From Achatina immaculata (taxonomy: Eukaryota > Mollusca > Gastropoda > Stylommatophora > Achatinidae), in the NCBI GenBank assembly GCA_009760885.1, contig CM019700.1:4507062-4571061 (forward strand): a stretch of 64,000 bases of DNA, given 5' to 3'. The notes under the pieces are model-generated. The model saw only the letters and a program-made list of their open reading frames with translations, was not told where the DNA came from and did not search any database. Below, piece after piece: positions 26,801 through 39,522 of this stretch (its first letter is position 1; each line of letters opens with the position of its first letter). The position numbers and the translations under genes were made by a program.

Positions 26801-29800
26801 TGTCATACCTTAGAGGCACATAGGGATATGGTGTTAGTGGCCATATTTTCCTTGACCTGTCAGTACACTAGAGGGTGATATGATCAGTATCACGCCTGGC
26901 TGCTTTTCCTTCCCCAAATCCTGAAGAAGTTGGGTACCCATTTCTACAGCTGGGTGACTGGGGTGCCTCTGGCCGGATTCAAACCCCCCACCTTTACCAT
27001 GAGAGACCAGTGCACACTGAAATGAAGTGGCAATGATTTGGTCACATGAACATGACAGAAAAATTCTTACCACAAACAGCTCTGATGTGGACTCTCTAGG
27101 GTATAAGATTTACAGCACGGCCGAAACAGACATGAATGCGTATAGCAGAGAAAATATATCGGTAAATAAAGGACTGACATGCAAGACAGCCAACAAGATA
27201 ACAAAGGTCCAATAAAAATGGAAATCTTCTCTAGGCACTGAAGGGACAAGAGAATATTCTACCAGCTCTAAGAACTTGTGTTTCTAAAGCAGTCATACTA
27301 CCCTCATAACTGGGAGACAGAAAGACCACATAAGACTGCAAGAATATGGCTGCAACTGAAAGGGCAAACATTAGCACAAATATCTCTAGAAAGCATCAGC
27401 AAGATGTGACAGCAGAGAGGCTATGATCAGCCCACATACCATAGAATCTTCAGAAAAAAAAAAAGCAAGGGAATGATTGACACCTGAACACTAGACACCA
27501 TCTAGTTACTATTTCTTTCCTCGCACCTGTGAGAGCTTGATTTCTGGCAACAGAACCTCTCATCATCAGATGATTGCATGTTCTCCTGTAATCTGGGGTT
27601 CCATCCCCCACTCACTCCTGTTGTAATTACATTTCCTCTCAGGTCTATGTGATTATTAAACTAATATTACTATTGATTCTTACATCTTACATCTTTCCTG
27701 AGTTATTAAACATCACATAGGGCTCATGTGGTAGTTTGTTAAGATTTCCTGTTTTCAGCGAGCTTTTGAACCTCATCAAGGGATGTTATGCCTACTAATT
27801 TGGCCTCTCTTAACAATGTCTTCTTTAGAGTTTCATGTGCTTGACCTCTTTTTCTTCGGCCTGTTGTGCTCCACTTGATAGCTTGTTCTGGTATTCTCTG
27901 ATTGTTTCATCTCATCATGTGACCAAGGTATGTCCATCTCCTTTTTCTGATCACCCATGAGACAGGCCATTGCTCGCTCATCTGCCTTATCTCTGCGTTG
28001 TTCTTGAATTCATTCCACTTTATAACGAATATTTTCCTCAAGTATTTGTTTTCAAAAGAGTCTAATTTCTTGTCTATCTCTTTAGTTGTTTTCTAGCTTT
28101 CGCATGCATAAACGAGGGTGGATAATACACTTGAATTGAATAATCTTAGTTTGGTTTTTGTGCTTATAAATTTTGAGTGTCATATATTCTCAAGATTCTT
28201 GAAGGTCAATGCTGTTTTTGCAATTCTAACTTCGTTTCTGGTGTCACCATTCTGGTTTATGTAGCTGCCGAGGTGTGCAAACTGGTTTACTTCTTCAACA
28301 GCTCTTCCTTCTTGATTAATAAGAAGTTTTTGTTTTTTCCTTGTTAATTTCAAGTCCTATTTTGCTAGCCAACAAAGGCAGGCTATCTGTTTTTTCTTGC
28401 ATCGAATTCATATTGCCGCTGATAAGAGTTATGTCATCTGCAAATCAAGATCTTCTAGTTGGGTCCCATGTACCCAATCAATGCCTGTTTTACCTATGTA
28501 ACATTTTTTTCATTATAAAGTCTATGGCAATTCCAAAAAAGCAAGGGAGATAATATACAACCATGTTTCACACCTGTTTCAGTCTGGAACCATTCACTCA
28601 TTCTTTTGTCTGTGTTGACTGCACAAACATATCCTTTATAGAGGTCACTAATGATGTTGACAATTTTAGATGGTATTCCATATAGACTTAAAATTCTCCA
28701 CAATGAATCTCTGTGTATGCTATCAAATGCCTTTTTATGGTCTATGAAGTTCAAGATTATTGGTTTTTGCTTTTCAATATGTTCGTCAAGTATTATTCTT
28801 AGAGTAAAGATCTGGTCGAGAAGGCTTCCCCCTTTTCGAAATCCTGCTTGTTCTCTCACTGCACTATCCACTATATCTTAAGTCTATTCAGAATGACTTT
28901 TCAAAATACCTTTGACATAGCTGATAGTAAGGTTACTACTCTCCATTACTGCCTTTTTTTATGGTAATTTAACAATGATTCTTTTTTTTTTCCATTTAAG
29001 GGACCTTTCCTTTTTTCCAAACTTTATTCAACATTCTCTGTAGTTGGCTAATGCTGTCACTGTTAATAGTTTTTAACATTTCAGCTGTTATTTCATCTTC
29101 ACCTGCAGCTTTGTTGTTATAGATTATTCAGCTAAAAATACATGGTAAGGAAATATACTGACTTCATGAAAATAAAACTGAAAGGTAAAATGGTTTTCAA
29201 AGTTGAGAACCTTATTAGTTTAGGGAGATTTCATGTCTGGTTAGAAAAAAAAAAGAAAACTGTTTATACAGTATAAGCCCTTCAGCAAAATATGCTATCA
29301 CAGACTAGCTCCATGATCATTCTGATAACCCAGTGGACAATGTTTGTCCTTGGGTAATATATTTTTCTTTTAGTGACATTAAACTGACTGAATTTGAAAC
29401 TGATAATGACTTCACAAGATATAATGACTTCACAAGATATAATGACATGGGCCCTGTAGTAAGGCCTCAAACAGAACCTACCTACACTTTACTATCTGAG
29501 TTAGGAACTTAATGGATTTATAAATAACTCTTATCAGTAGATATGACAACATTCCCCAGCCATTTGATTTCTGGATAAATATAGGACTATAACTGCACAA
29601 ATGTCAGTCAGTATGCCCCAAAAAAAAAAAAACCAACTAATCTGCATGATAAGATTATCAAAACTTGTCATGAACAAAACAATCTTGTCTTCTAATTCCA
29701 CAGCCTAACACAAACATAAAAATCTGAACAGATGGTGGTTTTTTTCAGGCATATCTATCAGTTGCCTTGACCCTCTCCCTAACCTATGGTTGACCTTCCT

Positions 29801-32800
29801 TGGGTTACCAGGAACATTCATTGTTTTCTTGATAGTCTTTATCTGACAGTCTTGTCCCAGCCAGACGGGGAACAAATGTTGACTGTGTAAGACAGATGCT
29901 ATAGTTATCCTGACAGTCTTGTCCCAGCCAGACAGGGAAACAATGTTGACTGTATAAGACAGATGCTACAGTTATCCTGACAGTCTTGTTCCAGCCAGAC
30001 AGGGAAACAATGTTGACTGTGTAAGACAGATGCTACAGTTATCCTGACAGTCTTGTTCCAGCCAGACAGGGAAACAATGTTGACTGTGTAAGACTGATGC
30101 TACAGTTATCCTGACAGCCAAAGCAGAGCTAGCCATGACTCTATCCTACATCCCTGTAGTACTCCTGATATAAAGCTAATGCACTTCATCCTGGACAGCA
30201 GGCTCCCAGCTTCCCACTGTCCCCATGATAGCTGGACAGCAGGCTCTCAGCTTCCCACTGTCCTCATGATAACTGGACAGCAGGCTCTCAGCTTCCCACT
30301 GTCCCCATGATATCTGGACAGCAGGCTCTCAGCTTCCCACTGTCCCCATATCTGGACAGCAGGCTCTCAGCTTCCCACTGTCCCCATGATAGCTGGACAG
30401 CAGGCTCCCAGCTTCCAACTGTCCTCATGATAGCTGACAGCAGGCTCTCAGTTTCTCACTGTCCTCATGATAGCTGGACAGCAGGCTCACAGCTTCCCAC
30501 TGTCCCCATGATAGCTGGACAGCAGGCTCTCAGCTTCCCACTGTCCCCATGATAACTGGACAGCAGGCTCCCAGCTTCCCACTGTCCTCTCCTCATGATA
30601 GCTGGACAGCTGGCTCCCAGCTTCCCACTGTCCCCATGATAGCTGGACAGCTGGCTCCCAGCTTCCCACTGTCCCCATGATAGCAGGCTCCCAGCTTCCC
30701 ACTGTCCCCATGATAGCAGTCTCTACCAAAAAGCTCAATACTTGTTTTGACTGTGAGTCTTCAAGAAAAACACCCCATAATCCATTCCTCACACATCTTG
30801 TCTGTCTATGCTTCAATATCATGACACCAGCTGTTGTAAAGAACAGTAGTTCCCAGGTTTAAGAAGGTAAGAATAAGAAAAAAAAACAAACTTTCAACCA
30901 GAGGAATCCACAAACTCTGTAAAGAACACAAGACTAAGAAAAAACTCTCTGATACTGAATAAGGCCCCTCCATCTTTTAAGAAAAAAAAAAAACCTCATT
31001 ATTAGTTAGCACTTTACTGCAGTAGTCTTGTGTATGTTTAAAGACTTAGAGACACATTCAAACACGCAAAAACTGCTCTGTTTTGTGCATGATAAGTGAT
31101 ATATGAAGGTGATTTACAACATATTTCTTTCTTCACTACCCTTGTTCACTAAAATAGGCCAAGCCAGATTTATCTGTTTACCCATTCCCTGCATATTTTT
31201 ACTGGCACCATAGCTTGAAAAATGTTGCAGCTCTACAGAGAAGTGGCCTAAAGTATTTGGCCACTAGGGCAAATCCTACTTTGGCAGCAAACAACACCCT
31301 GCTACTTCTCCTGCTTATCTGCAAATAATTTTAAAACTTAAGTATTTATTTGTATTTCATGTGTCCTGTTGAGCGTTTCACTCTGCGAGTGACCTGGAGT
31401 ATATCTCCCTATCTGTCCCTTCCCTCTCTTAATCTATGACTGGCTATCTGTTGGATAATGACACTCTCTGAGGACATGATTACAATTACAATAAAAAAGG
31501 ACCTGGAAATGGGCTCTCAAAAAAAAAAAAAAAACTGAAAATGACTGCTAAAACAATTTTTCTATGGACGCCTGAAAGAGAGAGAAAAAGAGAATGACTT
31601 AGGACAACCTGGCAAAGAACAGCAGAAGCTGAGATGGGCAGCATACAGTACAGACTGAGCACCAGGCTGACTGCAGACCATCAGAAGGGGCTATAATCTA
31701 TAATCTGATCTTGCAAGACATCACAAGGTGTAACAGGCAGCGACTGCTTCGTCAATCAGTCTCCAAGAAGATGCTGTCTATTTTGGCAACAGCTACCCAC
31801 AGCTGACATGCTGGCATCAGGGCTGGTGAGCCATAACTGACCAAGACCCTGTCCCACCCCTCCACTGGGAACTCCAGAAACAACCCTAGTATAGTTAACA
31901 GGGCAGGGATTGTCACAGTCCCCATGGTGGTGGACTCTGCTAAAGAAGCACTGCACACCCCCTGCCTTTTAACTGCACTCCAGCTGCCATAACATGTTCC
32001 CAAGCCAGAACAATACCACACCTCAACATTTTCATAGCCTTGTCTGCAAAGAACACCTGTTCACAGTCCCAGGGAGGCTAAAGAAGTTCTTAATTTCAAG
32101 GGTTTTCTAAATACAAATGCAAATAACCCATTGAAAGAAAGCTATCTGGTTCTGAAATGTAATTATTAACAAGAAGAAAGTGCCAAAAAACGGGAGATTA
32201 TTACAGTATTTTTTTATGTGCATGCCTTGTAATGCAATAAAGTTTTGTTTTTTTTTTCATGTTATACAATGGATTGTTTACACATAAAAATCTTAAATGT
32301 CACATGCTTATCACAGGATTACAGCTATAAATTTGAGACATACTCCAGAACAGCACTTGTCCAATGCCAGTTGTGGTTCTTATCAAGAAATAAAACAAAA
32401 AGGGGCTAAAGTAGTGCAGGTTTTGCAAGTTAATCTAACACCACATGACACATACTACCACAAGAGGGGTGGGGTAGTAAAGGCTATGGGGGAGCAGGAT
32501 GGAGATGTCAGGGTCAAGTTTTACTTCATGTTTCACTGTGAAATGATCATCTGGTAATATGCTACTGAACATCTCATGTGGCTGTTTGGAGGACTTGTCT
32601 GGTGCTTCCATCAAATTGTCAAGCAACGTTTTCATGTTACCTGATGCTCTTGCCTCCCCTGAAGGAACTAATTTTTCACTGGCTACAGACTAAATTTTAC
32701 AACGAAGAGACCTCAGTGATTCCTGTTTGCTAGATTTTACAATTACAAAATCCAACTGTTTCATGTTTGCTAGATTTTACAATGAAGTGGTTTTATTGTT

Positions 32801-35800
32801 TCCTGCTCGCTAGATTTTACAATGAAATGATTTCATTGTTCCTCTTTGCTAGATTTTACAATGACGAGTCTGTTTCCTGCCTGCTGGATTTTACAATGAT
32901 GAGATCTCACTGTTTCCTGTTTGCTAGATTTTACAATGACAAGTCTCCCTGTTTCCTGATTGCTGGATTTTACAATGAAGTGATTTCACTGTTTCCTATT
33001 TACTAGATTTTACAATGAGAATATAGCCCAGACAAACAAAAGCATGAGACTAATGTTCCAGGCAGAAACCCTTGTCAACACAAAAATGGAACCGATCAAA
33101 AGACTCCCTGGAGGACAGCACTATTCTCTTTCATACATAATTATGTACATGATAAGAACTGCTTATAAAGAAGTTCTTATTTAACTTATGTCAGATTTTT
33201 TTAGCTATAAATTAGCTGTATTTTAATTAAACCAAACTCAGGTGCTGAGAAAAGGCAAACAACACAATGTGACAACAGGAAAGTTAGAGGGGAAAAGAGG
33301 CTGAGGCAAACCAAGAGAGAAAATCCTGGATGGGCTGGCAAGATGACAAGGACAAAAAAAAGACACCAGGAAAACTCATACAGGCAACACAAAACAGACA
33401 GTTGTGGTGAGTTATGACCATCAATTCCAGCAGGCATGGCACTTGTTAGGCAGAATCTCAGGTGGAGAATGTTTAGTATTCTGGGTATCAAAGACATAAC
33501 AAAATTTCCAGATGTAAAGTTTTTTTTTTTCTTATACACAGTTTTCTGATGATGGTCTGGTTGTCCACTGGGTTTACATGACAAACCCTTCACTGAGAGG
33601 CTGTTTGCATGACAAATCTTTTATGGAGAGGCTGTTGCATGACAAACCTTCTATGGATAGGTTGTTGCGCTGGAACATCTCTTTATGCCACTAGCTCTTA
33701 AATAATAAACTAGTGAAGCATGATTTCTGACATAGAAGGAAAGTACAGCAGTAATTTCACTTCAACCTGCATTCAGTTTGTACACACTTTTTCTTTTCTT
33801 CATTAGATAACTTTTGAATGCCATGTGTTCTCAGGATTGTGGAAGGTCAATGCTGCTTTTGCAATTCTAACTTCCTTCTTGGTGTCACCATCCTGGTCTA
33901 TGTAACCGCCAAGGTATGCAAATTAATCAACAGCTGTTGCTTCTATGTATATTTTTTCCTTCTTGATTAATGAGAAGTTTCATTATTTTTGTTCTTTTCC
34001 TTGTTAATTTCAAGTCCTATTTTGCTAGCCAAGGAAGACAGGGTATCTGTTCTTTTTTCTTGCATCGAATTCAAATTGTCACTGATAAGAGTAATGTCAT
34101 CTGCAAAATCAAGATCTTCTAGTTGGGTCCCATGTACCCAATCAATACTTGTGTTACCTGTGCAACATGTTTTCATTATGAAATCTATGGCAATTCCAAA
34201 AAGCAAGGGAGATAATATACATCCTTGTTTCACGCCTGTTTCAATCTGGAACAATTCACTCATTCCTTCTGTGTTGACTGCACAAACATATCTGCTGTAG
34301 AGATCCTTATTGATGCTGACAATTTTAGATAGTAACAAGACTAAAGGATGTCAAAACAGGAAGAAAAGATACACATACACTAACATGAAAAGAGTTAAAC
34401 TAAATTAATCACAATCTGTATCTTTACTTCTTACCACTGATCATCTTTCAAAAAAAAAAAAAAATACAAAGTCCTTTATTTCTGCAATATCAAGACAACA
34501 TCAAGAGATGAACCAAAAGTAACTTCATCATGTCCACCATCAAGACAAGAGATTGGGCAAGCTGAACATCTGCTGCCACCAACCTTTACCAAGATGGCAG
34601 CAAAGATGATAGCAGTGATGCTGTTGATGAGATTCCATTAAGAATACAAAATTGGGAGGGGGGGGGGTGGTCTTCTCTAAGATATAAATTTCATCCATGT
34701 TGAGAATGAAAGAAAAAGGCAGAGGAAGAAAAATGCTGGATGTAATCATTTCATATTCAGTGCTAAAATATCACATTAAAAGAAAGCTACAGTGTCACTG
34801 TAAAACTTGAGCTTTTCTCCCAGATACTGTGGTTGGTGGTTGGGGGGGGGGGGGGCAGGGAGGAGGCACAACTTTTGTCAAGTCACCTGGCTACAGCCCA
34901 ATATGACCAAATGTTGATGGAACCGACACCTCGCCACAGGTCCCACCTTTATAATAAAACCATGATGTTAACACTAACTACCTCATTATAGGACCTGCCT
35001 TTTTTTCTTAATAAAACCATGATGTTAACACTAACTACCTCACTATAGGACCTGCCTTTTTTCTTAATAAAACCATGATGTTAATACTACCTCACTATAG
35101 GACCTGCCTTTTTTCTTAATAAAACCATGATGTTAATACTACCTCACTATAGGACCTGCCTTTTTTCTTAATAAAACCAAGATTTCAACACTAATTACTT
35201 CACTATAGGCCCTGCCTTTTTTTCTTAACAAAACTACTTTTTTTTTAAACATAGCTGTTTCACTAGAGGTCCTATCCTTTCCTTAACAAAATCATGATTT
35301 TAATGCTATCTACTTCAATACTGCCTTGTGCTTTCCTTAACAAAATCATGATTTTAATGCTATCTACTTCAATACTGCCTTGTGCTTTCCTTAACAAAAT
35401 CATGATTTTAATGCTATCTACTTCAATATCACCCTGTGCTTTCCTTAACAAAATCATGATTTTAATGCTATCTACTTCACCACAGATCCCACCCTGTCAT
35501 TAACAAAATCATTACTTTAACACTGTCTACTCTACCATAGGCACCACCCTGTCATTAACAAAATCATTACTTTAACACTGTCTACTCTACCATAGGCCCC
35601 ACCCTCTCATTAACAAAATCATTATTTTAACACTGTCTACTCTACCACAGGCCCCACCCTCTCATTAACAAAATCATTACTTTAACAATGTCTACTCTAC
35701 CACAGGCCCCACCCTCTCATTAACAAAATCATTATTTTAACACTGTCTACTCTACCACAGGCCCCACCCTCTCATTAACAAAATCATTACTTTAACAATG

Positions 35801-37651
35801 TCTACTCTACCACAGGCCCCACCCTGTCATTAACAAAATCATTACTTTAACACTGTCTACTCTACCACAGGCCCCGCCCTCTCATTAACAAAATCATTAT
35901 TTTAACACTGTTTACTCCACCATAGGCCCCGTACTCTCATTAACAAAATCATTATTTTAACACTGTCTACTCCACCATAGGCCCCGCCCTCTCATTAACA
36001 AAATCATTACTTTAACACTATCTACTCCACCATAGGCCCCACCCTGTCATTAACAAAATCATTATTTTAACACTGTTTACTCCACCACAGGCCCCACCCT
36101 CTCATTAACAAAATCATTATTTTAACACTGTTTACTCCACCACAGGCCCCACCCTCTCATTAACAAAATCATTATTTTAACACTGTTTACTCCACCACAG
36201 GCCCCACCCTCTCATTAAGAAAATCATTATTTTAACACTGTCTACTCCACTATAGGCCCAGCCCTCTCATTAACAAAATCATTATTTTAAAACTAACTGC
36301 TCTGTGATCTGATCTCTTGTCTAAACAAGTCATACTAGCATCCACATGCTGGGCACTACCACAGACACTGTGAAGACTGTACATGTGTATACAGAAAGTG
36401 CTTTTGTTACGACTAGCGTGCTGCATACAAAATATTTATGCAAGCTTAAGCCTACAGTTTGAAGCCATTTAATGTTATCTAAACGGCAGATACAGTTTAA
36501 TTGTATAAACTAGGAAAAAAGTAGGAACAGCTTTATTACTTAATGAGTACACTGTTGTGATGTTTCGACGTGAACCTTAATCATACAAACAAACAAAAAA
36601 ACGCAGGACAAAGAAACGGAAAGAGAGGAGATAAAAGTATAAATTCACGTGAATGTTATGTAAAAAAAAAATATCAAAATGAATAGAGCACTTAGCTGTA
36701 ACTTGTAAGAAGCTCTGGCTCGTCCGACGCTGTGTCTCTTTGCAGCATCGGACAAGCCACAGCTTCTTACAAGTTACAGTTAAGTTAGTGCTTACTTCTC
36801 ACTTGTTACACATAGTTCAGAACCTCCTCACAGCATCACATTACAACCCCTCTACCCCAACCATAATCATTTATTTCACTTTCTCCTGGCTAGCTTGTAT
36901 CACACTCTCTCCCCTCCTATCACACATCACAAGTCTCTATTTATACATTCTCTACACTTCACCATGCGCATTTCTTTACTTTTCTGAACGAGCACATTTT
37001 GAACGTAGCAATGGGTGCATTTCTGTCTGAACGTCAGAAAAGCTTCAAGGCGTTTTTTGCAAGAGCTTCAGAAAATCTTCAAGCTAAGTGCTCTATTCAT
37101 TTTATTTACTTATTTTTGTTTAACATAGGATTCATGTGAATCTATACTTTATCTCCTCTCTCTAATTCTTCGTCCTGTATGTATTTGTATGATTAAGGCT
37201 CACGCCGAAACGTCACAACTTTGTGATCCTTAAGTGATAAAGCTGTTTCTACTTTTTTCCTAGTTTATACATTTTGGTATCACAGCTTTGCTGCAGTGCT
37301 TCATTTATAGTTATATACTTATACACTGATTATTGTGTAATAATAATACATTTTAAATGCTTAATCCTTGCCCCAGTAATGTCACGTTAATTCAACTGAG
37401 AATAAATATGTTGGGGGTGGAGGGAATCCTGATTACCTGTAACAACATGGCAATACTTTGCAGGGCGCAGCCACACTTTAAAAATAACGAGGAACAAGGC
37501 AGGTCAAATGAATGGAAAATGCTGAAGCTTAAACTTTCACGAAATTCTAGTCATTATCCAGCTTAATTTTCTGAGAAAACTGCGACGTTTATTACCAACC
37601 TACACAGTCTATTTTCCAATCCATCATTTCCATATAATCAAATCTCTCTCT

Positions 37652-37688
<37 letters not shown>

Positions 37689-39468
37689 AAAAAAAGGAAA
37701 AGAAAACTCACAATAACTGACACGATTGACCAGCTGCTCTGGATCAAACACATGATGGTCGCCCTCGTAAGGAGTGTTGGGGACACTAGTGTCTCTCTCG
37801 TAGCGACACCTGCTGAAGAGAGCGGCAAAGCTGACAAAATCACCCCTCGTCCGCGCAGGAGACTGCTCCGTACAGGGCCCATAAGCTTCTACTTCTGGAT
37901 CTCCTCCGATCAAACTATCATCCACTTCGTTGATGATGGGAATCTCATCAGCATCGTTGAAATTAATGTCTCTGAGGTCAGCAACGCCACTGCTTCCTGC
38001 CGCTGCTGTGATAATGTCCGGAAGGCTACCGTCATTTTCGTTAACTGTCTCAATTCGGTGCCACTGCCGCGGCGGGCTGTGGTGGCGACTGTGGGGGCAT
38101 GAATGGCTTTTGTACTTATCAACATGGAACCTGTCCATTCTGAACGGAGACCGGGCCAGGCGCTTGCCAAAATCCCTTTCACTGGCCGCATTCATGTTAA
38201 TGCCCATGTGTATACAGAAAGTGCTTTTGTTACGACTAGCGTGCTGCATACAAAATATTTATGCAAGCTTAAGCCTACAGTTTGAAGCCATTTAATGTTA
38301 TCTAAACGGCAGATACAGTTTAATTGTATAAACTAGGAAAAAAGTAGGAACAGCTTTATTACTTAATGAGTACACTGTTGTGATGTTTCGACGTGAACCT
38401 TAATCATACAAACAAACAAAAAAACGCAGGACAAAGAAACGGAAAGAGAGGAGATAAAAGTATAAATTCACGTGAATGTTATGTAAAAAAAAAATATCAA
38501 AATGAATAGAGCACTTAGCTGTAACTTGTAAGAAGCTCTGGCTCGTCCGACGCTGTGTCTCTTTGCAGCATCGGACAAGCCACAGCTTCTTACAAGTTAC
38601 AGTTAAGTTAGTGCTTACTTCTCACTTGTTACACATAGTTCAGAACCTCCTCACAGCATCACATTACAACCCCTCTACCCCAACCATAATCATTTATTTC
38701 ACTTTCTCCTGGCTAGCTTGTATCACACTCTCTCTCCCCTCCTATCACACATCACAAGTCTCTATTTATACATTCTCTACACTTCACCATGCGCATTTCT
38801 TTACTTTTCTGAACGAGCACATTTTGAACGTAGCAATGGGTGCATTTCTGTCTGAACGTCAGAAAAGCTTCAAGGCGTTTTTTGCAAGAGCTTCAGAAAA
38901 TCTTCAAGCTAAGTGCTCTATTCATTTTATTTACTTATTTTTGTTTAACATAGGATTCATGTGAATCTATACTTTATCTCCTCTCTCTAATTCTTCGTCC
39001 TGTATGTATTTGTATGATTAAGGCTCACGCCGAAACGTCACAACTTTGTGATCCTTAAGTGATAAAGCTGTTTCTACTTTTTTCCTAGTTTATACATTTT
39101 GGTATCACAGCTTTGCTGCAGTGCTTCATTTATAGTTATATACTTATACACTGATTATTGTGTAATAATAATACATTTTAAATGCTTAATCCTTGCCCCA
39201 GTAATGTCACGTTAATTCAACTGAGAATAAATATGTTTGGGGGTGGAGGGAATCCTGATTACCTGTAACAACATGGCAATACTTTGCAGGGCGCAGCCAC
39301 ACTTTAAAAATAACGAGGAACAAGGCAGGTCAAATGAATGGAAAATGCTGAAGCTTAAACTTTCACGAAATTCTAGTCATTATCCAGCTTAATTTTCTGA
39401 GAAAACTGCGACGTTTATTACCAACCTACACAGTCTATTTTCCAATCCATCATTTCCATATAATCAAA

Positions 39469-39522
<54 letters not shown>

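Larger units (their letters stand above)
36502..37271. mobile_element. long-inverted-repeat (palindromic) element, copy in unit A
   Basis: About 200 bp at the left (TGTATAAACTAGGAAAAAAG, CTTTATTACTTAATGAG, CTTAATCATACAAACAAAC, AGAGAGGAGATAAAAGTATA, AATGAATAGAGCACTTAGCT) recur inverted at the right (37075-37271), ending TAGTTTATACA. Between the arms lie a 37-bp hairpin (36696-36779) and about 300 bp of AT-rich sequence. No transposase is encoded. It looks like a foldback element or two head-to-head retroelement termini. Hammerhead-like folds sit in both arms. Confidence 0.7.
36386..38208. repeat. tandem duplication, unit A (about 1.82 kb)
   Basis: The sequence from TGTATACAGAAAGTGCTTTT at 36386 to TTAATGCCCATG at 38208 is repeated next to it as unit B. 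The two differ only in CT-tract length and one to two small indels. CATG is shared at both breakpoints (36382-36385 and 40039-40042), so the junction shows 4 bp of microhomology. Confidence 0.93.
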
